Both the position numbers and the translations under genes were made by a program. Shown piece after piece: positions 40,808 to 50,663 of a DNA stretch of 59,648 nt. The first letter of the stretch is position 1. Each line of letters begins with the position of its first letter. Below the pieces are notes generated by a model that saw nothing but the letters and a program-made list of their open reading frames with translations, had not been told where the DNA came from and did not search any database. The DNA is from Pseudomonadota bacterium (GTDB lineage: Bacteria > Pseudomonadota > Alphaproteobacteria > Rhizobiales > Xanthobacteraceae), in NCBI GenBank assembly GCA_023386635.1, contig JAEWJH010000117.1, positions 1-59,648 of the forward strand. Direction: 5' to 3'.

Positions 40808-41307
40808 CGTCATTGTCGTGGTTCTGGCGCGGGATGCAGGCCGACGATGTGGCGTCGGTCTCGGCCATCGCGCGTGTCGTGCATCCATCGTTTCCGGAAG
40901 ATGACGCGGTATTCGCGGAGCGCATCGCGCTCTATCCGGCCGGCTGCCGCCTCCTGATCGGTGACGCAGGGGCGCCGCAAGGTTATGTCCTGAGCCATCC
41001 GTGGCGCGGTGCGCCGCCGAAGCTCAATAGTCTGTTGCGGGCGCTGCCGGTGGCGGATGTCTATTACATTCATGACCTCTCGGTGTTGCCGGCGCAGCAA
41101 GGTACCGGCGCGGCGTCGCAGGTGGTGCGCGATCTGCTGGATCAGGCGCGCGGCGAGGGAATTAACCGCGCGGCGCTGGTGGCCGTCAACAACTCGGTGC
41201 CGTTCTGGTCGCAGCTCGGCTTCATCGTCGCCGACGACCCGGAGATGCAGCGCGCGCTCGGCAGTTACGGCGACGACGCGCGCTATATGACCGCCACGCT
41301 GGCTTAA
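40804..41307 (+). CDS. GNAT family N-acetyltransferase
   Basis: This is a 167-residue acetyltransferase. The core is DVYYIHDLSVLPAQQGTGAASQVVRDLLDQARGEGINRAALVAVNNSVPFWSQLGF, with the Q-x-x-G-x-G/A acetyl-CoA loop (QQGTGAAS) intact. The ATGA overlap with the MFS stop means translational coupling. The long open frame upstream is a shadow of the MFS gene. It may acetylate a compound handled by the transporter, which is inference. Confidence 0.9.
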   Translation: MTSLSWFWRGMQADDVASVSAIARVVHPSFPEDDAVFAERIALYPAGCRLLIGDAGAPQGYVLSHPWRGAPPKLNSLLRALPVADVYYIHDLSVLPAQQGTGAASQVVRDLLDQARGEGINRAALVAVNNSVPFWSQLGFIVADDPEMQRALGSYGDDARYMTATLA

Positions 41308-41310
41308 CGA

Positions 41311-41898
41311 TCACGCCGGCGGCGGCACCAGATCGTCGACCGCGAGCGGCATTCTCTCTTCGAGCGCGGCGACGATGCGGCTGCGATGGCAGGTATTCGG
41401 ATTGCGGCAATAACACAGCAACGCGAGCAGCGGTTTGCGCGCCTTGACCAGACCGGCGAGCTCGCCGAGCGACTCCTGCGCCGTCTTTGTCTGCAGATGC
41501 CGGTCGTAGATGCGGATCAGCGCGTCGATCTTGCCGGCCCGCGCCGCTTCGCGGCCGGCCTCCGGCGTGCCGAGCGGCTGCAGATGCAGGTACCCGATCC
41601 CGGCCTCGTCGAGCCCCGCCGCCAGTTGTTTTTTGGAAAAGCCGGGCCGACGTGACGCAGCGACCGCGCGTACATCGACCACCAGCTTGACCCCGGCGCG
41701 TGTCAGTTCGCCGATCACCGCCCCCGGCAGTGCCTTCTCGTAACCGATGGTGCAGAGCGCGGCTGGTTTGTCTGTGGAGCGCGTGCCTTTGGCGGAAGCG
41801 GCTTTGAGCGCCTTACGGGCTTTGGCGGCCGGCCGCTTCGCCTTCGCTTCCGACGTGGCTTTCGTTTTGATTTTTACCTTGGACTTGCGTACGGCCAT
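41311..41898 (-). CDS. DUF488 protein with Lys/Ala-rich N-terminal tail
   Basis: This is a 195-residue protein. Residues 1-46 are almost entirely Lys, Ala, Arg, Ser and Thr (MAVRKSKVKIKTKATSEAKA onward), a histone-H1-like basic tail. Residues 48-195 form a DUF488 domain: TIGYEKALPGAVIGELTRAGVKLVVDVRAVAASRRPGFSK, LGTPEAGRE and LCYCRNPNTCHRSRIVAAL. The function is unknown. Its start is one base after the stop of the upstream DUF72 gene, so the two are co-transcribed. Confidence 0.85.
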   Translation of the reverse strand: MAVRKSKVKIKTKATSEAKAKRPAAKARKALKAASAKGTRSTDKPAALCTIGYEKALPGAVIGELTRAGVKLVVDVRAVAASRRPGFSKKQLAAGLDEAGIGYLHLQPLGTPEAGREAARAGKIDALIRIYDRHLQTKTAQESLGELAGLVKARKPLLALLCYCRNPNTCHRSRIVAALEERMPLAVDDLVPPPA

Positions 41899-41899
41899 C

Positions 41900-42727
41900 T
41901 CACACCCGTTCGATCAAGGCCATGGCCGCGGCTGGTGCGCGCACCTTGCCCTCGTGGATCACGTACAGGAATACATCGCGCGGTGTCTCCGTCGCCTTGG
42001 ACTTTGGTTCGACGCGCGGCAGATCGGCAGGTGCGCCGCCTTTCGCCCAGGTGGCGGCACGCTTGGCCCAGGCATCAAGCGCCTTCGGTTCGTAGCCGGT
42101 CTTGATGTCGTCTTTTCCCTTTTGCAACCGGGCGTAGACGAAATCGCCGGTGATGTCGGCGATCGCCGGATAGGTGGCGTGCTCCGAGAAAACCACGGGA
42201 ATGCCGCGCTCGCGCAATAGCGTGAGGAACGCCGGCGTGCAGAAGCTCTCGTGCCGCACCTCGGCCACATGGCGCAGCGCGAGGCCGTCGGCTTTCTCCG
42301 GTAACAGATCGAGGAAACCGCCGAAGTCGGCTTCGTCGAATTTCTTGGTCGGCGCGAATTGCCAGAGCAGCGGACCGAGCTTCTTGCCCAGCCCGGAGAT
42401 GCCGGACTCGATGAAGCGCTTGATGGAATCGCCGGCGCCGCTCAACTCGCGACGGTTGACCGCGTAGCGCGGACCCTTGAGCGAGAACACGAAACCGTCC
42501 GGCACCTCGCTCGCCCATTTGGCATAGGTCGCGGGCTTCATGGTGGAATAGAAGGTGCCGTTGACCTCGATGGAGGTAAGCCGCTCCGCCGCGTACCGCA
42601 GCTCCTGCGCATGTGGCAGGCCTTTCGGATAAAACACGCCGCGCCACGGCTCGAAGGTCCAGCCGCCAATGCCGCAATAGATTCGTCCGGCTTTACCGGT
42701 TGTCCTGCCGGCTGATTTACCTGTCAT
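41900..42727 (-). CDS. DUF72 family protein
   Basis: This is a 275-residue TIM-barrel-like DUF72 (YecE) protein: GIGGWTFEPWRGVFYPKGLPHAQELRYAAERLTSIEVNGTFYSTMKPATYAKWASEVPDGFVFSLKGPRY, then LLWQFAPTKKFDEADFGGFLDLLPE, EVRHESF and YARLQKGKDD. Its biochemical role is unknown. It ends directly before the DUF488 gene. Confidence 0.9.
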   Translation of the reverse strand: MTGKSAGRTTGKAGRIYCGIGGWTFEPWRGVFYPKGLPHAQELRYAAERLTSIEVNGTFYSTMKPATYAKWASEVPDGFVFSLKGPRYAVNRRELSGAGDSIKRFIESGISGLGKKLGPLLWQFAPTKKFDEADFGGFLDLLPEKADGLALRHVAEVRHESFCTPAFLTLLRERGIPVVFSEHATYPAIADITGDFVYARLQKGKDDIKTGYEPKALDAWAKRAATWAKGGAPADLPRVEPKSKATETPRDVFLYVIHEGKVRAPAAAMALIERV

Positions 42728-42878
42728 GACCCTGTCACATGCTCCGGCTATTCCTCGCGCAAGTGGCGAGGACAGAGGAGCTTATCCGGTCTTCGCCGAC
42801 GCGGCCACGGAAACCAAATGGGTGACGCCGGATGTAAGCGCGCCCACTTGACCGTGGTCGTTCTGTCGTGCGCACCGA

Positions 42879-43331
42879 TTACGCCGCGACCTGTTGCGGC
42901 GGCGCGAGGCGGGAACTGATGCCGATCCGGTTCATCGCGTTCATCAGCGCGATGACGATTGTGAGATCGGCGACTTCTTTGTCGGAAAACTCAGCCTTGA
43001 CCGCAGCGTAGTCCGCGTCCGGCGCGCCGGTGGCGGCGATATTAGTCAGGCTTTCGGTCCAGGCGAGCGCGGCGCGCTCGCGCGGCGTGAAGAACGGCGC
43101 TTCATGCCAGGTGACGACGCTGTTGAGCTTGCGCGCATCGTCGCCGGCTTCGAGCGCATCGCGCCAATGCAGGTCGACGCAATAGGCGCAGCCGTTGATC
43201 TGCGACACGCGCAGGAACACCAGGTCGATCAGCGCGCGGTCGAGCCCGGATTTGTGGATGTAGTCGTAAAGCGGGCCGAACGCCTTGTAGCCCTCGGGGG
43301 CGACATCCTTGAGGCTGTAGCGCTGCGACAT
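42879..43331 (-). CDS. AhpD-like carboxymuconolactone decarboxylase family protein
   Basis: This is a 150-residue AhpD-superfamily protein. The redox motif CAYCVDLHWRDA (Cys-x-x-Cys with a nearby His) suggests a thiol peroxidase or alkylhydroperoxidase rather than a decarboxylase. PEGYKAFGPLYDYIHKSGLDRALIDLVFLRVSQINGC and FTPRERAALAWTESLT are typical. It is divergent from an Rrf2 regulator across a 75-bp region with a perfect inverted repeat, so the regulator probably controls it. Confidence 0.9.
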   Translation of the reverse strand: MSQRYSLKDVAPEGYKAFGPLYDYIHKSGLDRALIDLVFLRVSQINGCAYCVDLHWRDALEAGDDARKLNSVVTWHEAPFFTPRERAALAWTESLTNIAATGAPDADYAAVKAEFSDKEVADLTIVIALMNAMNRIGISSRLAPPQQVAA

Positions 43332-43367
43332 GGTTTTACTCCTTGCCAAAGACTCGTCGATTAAATA

Positions 43368-43384
43368 CGGATATAAAATATCCG
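43368..43384. promoter_or_regulatory. Candidate Rrf2 operator
   Basis: CGGATAT-AAA-ATATCCG is a perfect inverted repeat in the 75-bp gap between the AhpD-like gene and the Rrf2 gene. It is 37 bp from one start codon and 22 bp from the other. Its AT-rich core could also overlap a -10 box. Confidence 0.6.
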
Positions 43385-43406
43385 AAATTAAGCCGGGGCG
43401 GTCAAG

Positions 43407-43892
43407 ATGCGATTGTCGGAAGGTGTGGAGTGGTCGGTGCATTGCTGCACCGTGCTGGCTGCATTGCCGCCGAAGCACACACTCGGCGCCGGTGCGCTGG
43501 CGGAATTCTTCGAGGTGCCGAGGGCCTATCTCGCCAAGCATCTGCAGGCGCTGTCGCAGCACGGCGTGGTCGAGGCCTTGCCGGGCCGCAACGGCGGATA
43601 CCGGCTGGCGCGCGCGCCGGAGAAGATCACGTTGCGCGATATCGTGACGGCGATCGAAGGGCCGGGGCCTTGCTTCCGCTGCCAGGAAATCCGCAGGCGC
43701 GGTCCGAGCGGCCAGCCGAAGCGCTGCTACACCGCTCCGTGCGGCATCGCGCGCGCCATGTGGGCGGCGGAGAAGGTCTATCTCGATGCGCTCGGCAAGA
43801 CGACGCTGGCGAAGCTGATCGCCGAAGCGGCGCATGAGGTCTCGCGCGAACAGCAGGCGGCGATGGCGCGCTGGCTGGAGCGGGCGGCCTAG
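43407..43892 (+). CDS. Rrf2 family regulator with C-x2-C-x14-C-x4-C cysteines
   Basis: This is a 161-residue Rrf2 regulator. The winged-helix domain is residues 1-80 (AGALAEFFEVPRAYLAKHLQALSQHGVVEALPGRNGGYRLARAPEKITLRDIVTAIEG). The effector part has C89, C92, C107 and C112 in a spacing different from IscR/NsrR, and a pair C13-C14 near the start. These could hold zinc or an Fe-S cluster or act as thiol sensors. It is probably an oxidative-stress switch for the divergent AhpD-like gene. Confidence 0.9.
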   Translation: MRLSEGVEWSVHCCTVLAALPPKHTLGAGALAEFFEVPRAYLAKHLQALSQHGVVEALPGRNGGYRLARAPEKITLRDIVTAIEGPGPCFRCQEIRRRGPSGQPKRCYTAPCGIARAMWAAEKVYLDALGKTTLAKLIAEAAHEVSREQQAAMARWLERAA

Positions 43893-43941
43893 ATCGCGCT
43901 ATAAGGCTTCGGTCCGAGGCCGGCGTGTGACAAGGGACTGA

Positions 43942-44631
43942 ATGGCGAGCACCGAGACGACCATCCGGCAGGATCGGACCACCTCGCTGGCCCGCGCCTT
44001 GCTGCGGACGCCGTCCGTGATCGCGCTGCTGATCGCCAATCTGCTGCCGCTTTACGGCGTGGTCGCGCTCGGCTGGGACCTTATCAGCCTGATCATGGTC
44101 TACTGGCTCGAGACCGGTATCATCGGCTTCTTCGCCATCCTCAATATCGCGCTGGTCACCGGGCCGATGGCACTGCTGCTGGTGCCTTTCTTCATCGTCC
44201 ATTTCGGCGGCTTCATGGCCGGCCATCTGATCTTCCTGATCATGCTGTTCAGCGCTGAACAGGCCGCGGGATTTTCACGCATCCCCGGGTTCGTGCGCGA
44301 AACGATCGCCAGCAAGGGACTATGGTTTGCAGTCGCCGGACTGTTCGTCAGCCACGCGACCGCATTCGTCGTCTATGTGCTGATCCCGTGGCTGCGGGCG
44401 GTGTGGCGCGGCACTTTGAACACGCGTGACGTCGAGACCGGACCTATCATGATGGCGCCCTATGGGCGCATCATCATCATGCATCTGACCATTATCTTCG
44501 GCGCGATCCTGGTGACGACGTTCAACAACAAGCTCGCGCTGCTGGTGCTGCTGGTCGCGTTGAAGACCGCCACCGACCTGTGGGGCCTGCTTCGCCGTCC
44601 GGCTCCAGCCGCGCCGGTGGTGGTTCACTAA
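43942..44631 (+). CDS. DUF6498 membrane protein
   Basis: This is a 229-residue protein with about five to six hydrophobic helices (about 27-45, 50-90, 93-113, 130-152, 175-193, 196-212). It resembles the DUF6498 family, function unknown: LLIANLLPLYGVVALGWDLISLIMVYWLETGIIGFFAILN is characteristic. It is a single gene, closed by a hairpin shared with groEL. Confidence 0.75.
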   Translation: MASTETTIRQDRTTSLARALLRTPSVIALLIANLLPLYGVVALGWDLISLIMVYWLETGIIGFFAILNIALVTGPMALLLVPFFIVHFGGFMAGHLIFLIMLFSAEQAAGFSRIPGFVRETIASKGLWFAVAGLFVSHATAFVVYVLIPWLRAVWRGTLNTRDVETGPIMMAPYGRIIIMHLTIIFGAILVTTFNNKLALLVLLVALKTATDLWGLLRRPAPAAPVVVH

Positions 44632-44643
44632 TCTCTCAAAAGC

Positions 44644-44673
44644 AAAAAGGCCCGGATTGCTCCGGGCCTTTCC
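44644..44673 (-). terminator. Terminator of groESL (bidirectional)
   Basis: An 11-bp stem AAAGGCCCGGA/TCCGGGCCTTT with loop TTGC lies between the convergent DUF6498 and groEL genes, with an A-run on the groEL-distal side (T-run on the minus strand). Confidence 0.85.
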
Positions 44674-44695
44674 GTTTCGCAAAGAGCGCTTGGAC

Positions 44696-46336
<1,641 letters not shown>

Positions 46337-46370
46337 AACTGTGTCTTCCTATAAATGATGAGGGAGGGGC

Positions 46371-46685
46371 TTAGGCCGCCTTCTTCTTCGACGCGCTGCC
46401 TTCGAGCACGCCCATGATGTCGGACTCCTTCATGATCAGGAGATCTTCGCCATCGATCTTCACTTCGGTGCCCGACCACTTGCCGAACAGGACGCGGTCG
46501 CCGACCTTGACGTCGATGGGGGTAAGCTTGCCAGCTTCATCGCGGCCACCGGGGCCGACGGCGATGACTTCGCCCTGCGAGGGCTTTTCCTTGGCGCTAT
46601 CGGGAATGATGATGCCGCCAGCGGTACGTTCCTCGGCATCGATGCGCTTGACGACAACACGGTCGTGAAGCGGACGGAACTTCAT
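46371..46685 (-). CDS. groS: 10-kDa co-chaperonin GroES
   Basis: This is the 104-residue lid of GroEL. KFRPLHDRVVVKRIDAEERTAGGIIIPDSAKEKPSQGEV holds the mobile loop, and VGDRVLFGKWSGTEVKIDGEDLLIMKESDIMGV is the normal C-terminal beta half. GGAGGACACC precedes the ATG. It is the first gene of the operon, 120 bp downstream of a CIRCE element. Confidence 0.99.
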   Translation of the reverse strand: MKFRPLHDRVVVKRIDAEERTAGGIIIPDSAKEKPSQGEVIAVGPGGRDEAGKLTPIDVKVGDRVLFGKWSGTEVKIDGEDLLIMKESDIMGVLEGSASKKKAA

Positions 46686-46805
46686 GGTGTCCTCCTAAGA
46701 GACTGATCCAATTGGAATTTTGTTTATCGAGCCAACCCGCTGCTGGCCCGATGGGAACCAGATGGGTGGTGGCTGAGAAGGCCGCAAGGCCTGTCTGAAA
46801 GTTTT

Positions 46806-46832
46806 TTAGCACTCACTTGGCTTGAGTGCCAA
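46806..46832 (-). promoter_or_regulatory. CIRCE operator of groESL (HrcA site)
   Basis: On the minus strand the site reads TTGGCACTC-N9-GAGTGCTAA, differing from the CIRCE consensus by one base in the left arm. HrcA binds this inverted repeat and represses groESL until heat stress. TTGACG 7-12 bp upstream may be the -35 box; no clear -10 was seen. Confidence 0.93.
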
Positions 46833-46857
46833 CAATTTCGTCAATGGGTTAATGCCG

Positions 46858-46897
46858 GCCGGTTCCAATCGAGCTGAAAAGATCGACTGGAACCGGC
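46858..46897. repeat. Inverted repeat upstream of groESL
   Basis: Perfect 10-bp arms GCCGGTTCCA and TGGAACCGGC are separated by 20 bp that also contain ATCGA and GATCGA. No T-run follows. It lies between the CIRCE promoter and usg and may be another dispersed palindrome. The rest of 46898-47055 shows an AT-rich stretch, probably the usg promoter, and nothing else. Confidence 0.55.
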
Positions 46898-47055
46898 GAC
46901 GGGATGCTCCGTTGCTTATTCGGAGAAGCGGTTGTTAGCAGCGTCGATATGATGCTGCTAAAGCTTTGATTTTAAACAGTTTCTTTATCTTTTAGGCTTG
47001 CAATAGCAAGGCTGGAGACCAGAAGCTTTGTGTCCGAGTCTAACGGAGGGCTGGA

Positions 47056-47325
47056 ATGGTTTCGTCAGGTTTTGCCAAGCAAATTCAAGGATACGGGCTG
47101 ACCACGGCTGAGATTCTCTACCGGTTGCCCGACCACAAGTCGCTGCTGCAGAGTTACGTCTGGCAGGAATACGACCTGTTTCCAAAATTCCCCGAACTGC
47201 AGAAATTCCTGTCCTTCTGGCAGGCGAAGCTCGACGGCCCGTTATTCTCGGTCCGGGTTGCGCATTCGCGGCTGATCCAGCCGGCCGAGCTGCGCGCGGT
47301 CGATGGCGTGTTCCGGCTGCACTGA
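47056..47325 (+). CDS. usg: Usg family protein
   Basis: This is an 89-residue protein matching the alphaproteobacterial Usg family: FAKQIQGYGLTTAEILYRLPDHKSLLQSYVWQEYDLFPKFPELQKFLSFWQAKLDGPLFSVRVAHSRLIQPAELRAVDG. Its function is unknown; the name comes from a gene found upstream of trpF in Caulobacter. No trp gene is adjacent here. GGAGGGCTGGA precedes the ATG. Confidence 0.9.
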   Translation: MVSSGFAKQIQGYGLTTAEILYRLPDHKSLLQSYVWQEYDLFPKFPELQKFLSFWQAKLDGPLFSVRVAHSRLIQPAELRAVDGVFRLH

Positions 47326-47376
47326 GGAAGCCGGCCCTCGGGGCAAACCGGAGGGCAAGGTTTTGGGGACTGTGCG

Positions 47377-48132
47377 CTAGCCCCGCCCGACGAACGGCAT
47401 GGTGTTGGCCATCACCGTCATGAACAGGACATTGGTGTCGAGCGGCAGTCCGGCAATATAGACGACTGCGCGGCCGACATCGTCGGCGTTCATGCGCGGT
47501 TCTATCATCTTGCGCCCGTCCGGCTGCAACACGCCGTCGCCTTGCACCATGCGGTCGGTCAGCGGCGTGGCCGCGTTGCCGATGTCGATCTGGCTGCAGC
47601 AGATGTCGTAGCCGCGGCAGTCGAGCGAGGTCGATTTGGTCAGGCCTGTCACCGCATGTTTGGTCGCCGTATAGGCCACCGAGAATGGACGCGGCGCATG
47701 CGCCGAGATCGAGCCGTTATTGATGATGCGTCCGCCGCGCGGCGACTGCGCCTTCATGATCTTGATCGCTTCCTGCGTGCACACGAACATGCCGGTCAGG
47801 TTGGTCGCGACCACCTGCTGCCAGGTCTCGAACGGCAAGTCTTCGAGCGGCACCGCCGGCGCGCCGATCCCGGCATTGTTGAACAGGACGTCGAGCCGGC
47901 CGAAAGTCGAACGCACCGTCTCGAACAAGGCCAGGATTGAATCACGGCTTGCCACGTCGGTCGGCACCACCAACGCCTGCGTGCCCACGCTTTGTACGGC
48001 GGCGGCGGTTTCCTCGAGGAGTTCCCTGCGGCGTCCGGCGAGCGCGATGCTGTATCCGGCCTGCGCCAAAGCGAGCGCCACCGCCTTGCCAACGCCTGTA
48101 CCTGCGCCGGTCACCACCGCGAATTTCGCCAT
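47377..48132 (-). CDS. SDR family oxidoreductase
   Basis: This is a 251-residue short-chain dehydrogenase. The cofactor motif TGAGTGVGKAVA is at 8-19, NNAG near 89-92, the catalytic serine in NNGSISAHAP and Y-x-x-x-K in YTATKHAVTG. An aspartate-free second strand (ALAGRRRELL) suggests NADP preference. The substrate is unknown. It is a single gene between usg and the GGDEF-EAL gene. Confidence 0.92.
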   Translation of the reverse strand: MAKFAVVTGAGTGVGKAVALALAQAGYSIALAGRRRELLEETAAAVQSVGTQALVVPTDVASRDSILALFETVRSTFGRLDVLFNNAGIGAPAVPLEDLPFETWQQVVATNLTGMFVCTQEAIKIMKAQSPRGGRIINNGSISAHAPRPFSVAYTATKHAVTGLTKSTSLDCRGYDICCSQIDIGNAATPLTDRMVQGDGVLQPDGRKMIEPRMNADDVGRAVVYIAGLPLDTNVLFMTVMANTMPFVGRG

Positions 48133-48149
48133 GCCGTCCCCCTTTTCCT

Positions 48150-48190
48150 AAAGCACGATCTTTTCCGAAAACAGTTCGGGGTCATGCTCT
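48150..48190. repeat. Dispersed intergenic repeat (AAGCATGATC type)
   Basis: AAAGCACGATCTTTTCCGAA and, after ACAG, TTCGGGGTCATGCTCT form an imperfect inverted repeat of the widespread rhizobial AAGCATGATC family. It sits just upstream of the SDR start on the minus strand. Confidence 0.6.
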
Positions 48191-48256
48191 CGCGCGGCAA
48201 GGGAATATCACCTTGTCGCCCGGCGCAAGCGGGTAAAGTCAGCGTCGATAGATGGA

Positions 48257-50554
48257 TTAGCTGGCGAGCGCTGTTTCCGGCGCGCTGAGCCGATAGAGGT
48301 CCGGCCGGGCGAGGCGGGCGGAAATGTCAGCGGCCGGCACGGCGCGGCCGAACCGATAGCCCTGCATGATGTGCACACCGGCGGCGCGCAGGAACAGATG
48401 CTGGTCGGCGGTTTCGACGCCTTCCGCGGTGACCTTCATGCCGAGGCCGCGGCCGAGGCCGACGATCGCATGGACGATCGCGGCGGCATCGGCGGTCTTT
48501 TCGATGCTGTCGACAAAGCTGCGGTCGATCTTGAGCTTGTCGAACGGGAAGTTGCGCAGATATTGCAAGCTCGAATAGCCGGTGCCGAAATCGTCGAGCG
48601 CGAGCCGCACGCCGATCGTCTTGAGCCGGCGCATGGCCGTTTCCGCCAGATCGAAATTGCCGAGCAGCGTGCTCTCGGTCAGCTCCAGTTCGAGCCGGCC
48701 GGGATCGAGTTGCGTTTCGCTGAGCACACGTTCGACCATCGACACGAAATCGGCGCGGCGGAACTGGAGCGGCGAGACGTTGACGGCGACCGACACGTCG
48801 CCGAAGTCGCGGGCGTCGAGACAGGCGCGGCGCAGCACCCATTCGCCGAGTTCGACGATCAGACCGCTATGCTCCGCGACCGGAATGAATTCGCTCGGCG
48901 GGATCGCGCCGCGCACCGGATGCGTCCAGCGGCAGAGCGCTTCGACGCCGATCATCCGTTCGCCGCTGGCGTTCACCAGCGGCTGATACAATAGCGTCAG
49001 GCCGTCGGATTCGATCGCACGACGCAGGTCGATTTCCAGGAGCTTGCGCGACGAGAGATCGGCGTCCATCTCGGCGTCGTAGAGGCAGGCACGGTTGCGG
49101 CCTTCGTTCTTGGCGCGATAGAGCGCCATATCCGCATAACGCAGCGTATCGGCTGCATCCGTCACCTTGTCTTCGATCAGGGCGATGCCGATCGAGGCGC
49201 CGATGACGATGTTGTGGTTGCCGATGGCATAGGGCGCACACAGCGCCGCCAGAATACGGTTGGCGACGCTGGCGAGCGTTTCGTTGCCGTTGAGTTGGGA
49301 CAGCACGGCAAATTCGTCGCCGCCGAGCCGCGCGACCAGATCCGCATGACGATTGCCCTGGCTCCGCAGCACATTGGACAGGCGCAGCGTCACGTTGCGG
49401 ATCAACTCGTCGCCGATATGGTGGCCGAGCGTATCGTTGACCTCCTTGAAGTGATCGAGGTCGACGTAAAACAGCGCCGCGGACGGGCCGCCGAGCTTGA
49501 CGTCCTGAATGATCGCTTCAAGCCGTTCGGCGAAGAAGGCGCGGTTGGGCAGGCCGGACAGCGGATCGTGCATGGCGAGATGATGCAGCCGCTTTTCGCC
49601 GGCGACGATCGCTGCTGCAGTGCGGCGCATATAGCGCAGCACGAACGCCGCCAGCAGCGCGAAACCGGCGAGGGCGGTTGCGAGGAACGGGACGACGTTG
49701 TTGACGATCTCGGCGCCGGGCTGGTTGGGCGTCCAGGCGAAATTGGCGATCAGGCGGCCGGTCTCGTCGACAAGCGGGTAGACGAAATCGCCCGACGGCA
49801 CGGCGCTGCCGGCGACGCGCCGCAGATGGCGGATGCGCAGATGCGAGGCGATGTCGCTCAGCACGTCCTGGTCGATGGTCTTGACCGACACGGTCACCGG
49901 CGCGCTCGAGAATGCGCTGGTTTCGTCGACCGGCTGGGCTTCGCCGCGACCGACCACAACGGCGGCAATGATCGCCGGCCGGTTGAGGAAATTGTCGACC
50001 CGCACGGTGCGGTGCCGCTCGTCGGCATTGGCGCCGTTGTGCAGCGCCTGCAGCACCGGCATCAGGTCGACCTGCGCCAAGGCGTTCCAGGCCTCGTCCG
50101 GTCGGCGCCAGCGGCTGTGGCTGGAAATGATCTTGCCATAGCCGTCGATCAGGAAGACGGAATCATGATCGAAATAGGTGTCGAGCCAGGAGCCGAGCCG
50201 TTCCCGCGCCCATTCGGGGTCGAAATGGGTGCGCAGATTGCGCACGGCGTCCTCCGAGGAGGCGACGCTTTCCAGTTCGCGCAGCACGCGCGTGCCATAG
50301 TTGCGGATGGCGCGCGCGAACATCTGCCGTTCTGTTTCGACGGAGATCTCGTCGGCGCGCTGTGCCGAGGACAGCACGGCGACGATGATGCACAGGATCG
50401 CGACGGCCACGATAACCCCGATCGGCACCACGACGCTCAAACGCGCGCGATCCCAACTGTTATACGGCCGCGATCCAGGAAGACCGGCGCGAGTCACTTT
50501 GGTTCGATTACCCCTGGTTGCCCGGAGCCACGCTACGGGGCCAATTGCTTGCAA
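48257..50554 (-). CDS. GGDEF-EAL sensor protein (c-di-GMP turnover)
   Basis: This is a 765-residue membrane-bound protein. Helix 1 (about 40-63) and helix 2 (about 286-308) bracket a periplasmic CHASE4-like sensor. GGDEF is intact at 411-415 with an inhibitory-site RxxD at 402-405, so diguanylate cyclase activity is plausible. The EAL domain has EAL at 538-540 and keeps the NVSPLQFR, ELTES, DDFGTGYSS, KIDRSF and AEGVET residues, so phosphodiesterase activity is also plausible. The first of several possible starts is used. Confidence 0.92.
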   Translation of the reverse strand: MQAIGPVAWLRATRGNRTKVTRAGLPGSRPYNSWDRARLSVVVPIGVIVAVAILCIIVAVLSSAQRADEISVETERQMFARAIRNYGTRVLRELESVASSEDAVRNLRTHFDPEWARERLGSWLDTYFDHDSVFLIDGYGKIISSHSRWRRPDEAWNALAQVDLMPVLQALHNGANADERHRTVRVDNFLNRPAIIAAVVVGRGEAQPVDETSAFSSAPVTVSVKTIDQDVLSDIASHLRIRHLRRVAGSAVPSGDFVYPLVDETGRLIANFAWTPNQPGAEIVNNVVPFLATALAGFALLAAFVLRYMRRTAAAIVAGEKRLHHLAMHDPLSGLPNRAFFAERLEAIIQDVKLGGPSAALFYVDLDHFKEVNDTLGHHIGDELIRNVTLRLSNVLRSQGNRHADLVARLGGDEFAVLSQLNGNETLASVANRILAALCAPYAIGNHNIVIGASIGIALIEDKVTDAADTLRYADMALYRAKNEGRNRACLYDAEMDADLSSRKLLEIDLRRAIESDGLTLLYQPLVNASGERMIGVEALCRWTHPVRGAIPPSEFIPVAEHSGLIVELGEWVLRRACLDARDFGDVSVAVNVSPLQFRRADFVSMVERVLSETQLDPGRLELELTESTLLGNFDLAETAMRRLKTIGVRLALDDFGTGYSSLQYLRNFPFDKLKIDRSFVDSIEKTADAAAIVHAIVGLGRGLGMKVTAEGVETADQHLFLRAAGVHIMQGYRFGRAVPAADISARLARPDLYRLSAPETALAS

Positions 50555-50663
50555 TTGGTTGTTCTGTCCACGCGACAGCGGGGCTGGAGGTCAAATCGCC
50601 GGCTAATCAGGCGACAGGCTTAACGGCTGGTAAATTCCCGCGTTAGAGCCCCCGGTTTTGGGA

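Noticed and set aside
39850..41307. A 485-codon plus-strand frame across the MFS and GNAT genes
   Set aside because: The upstream two-thirds is an out-of-frame shadow of the MFS gene; the GNAT gene starts at 40804.
42879..43331. Naming this gene pcaC because of the family name
   Set aside because: It has the AhpD-type CxxC-His motif and lies far from the pca genes, whereas the gene at 18314-18715 is in the pca operon.
49214..50623. A 469-codon plus-strand frame opposite the GGDEF-EAL gene
   Set aside because: Antisense shadow; the minus strand has intact GGDEF and EAL motifs.
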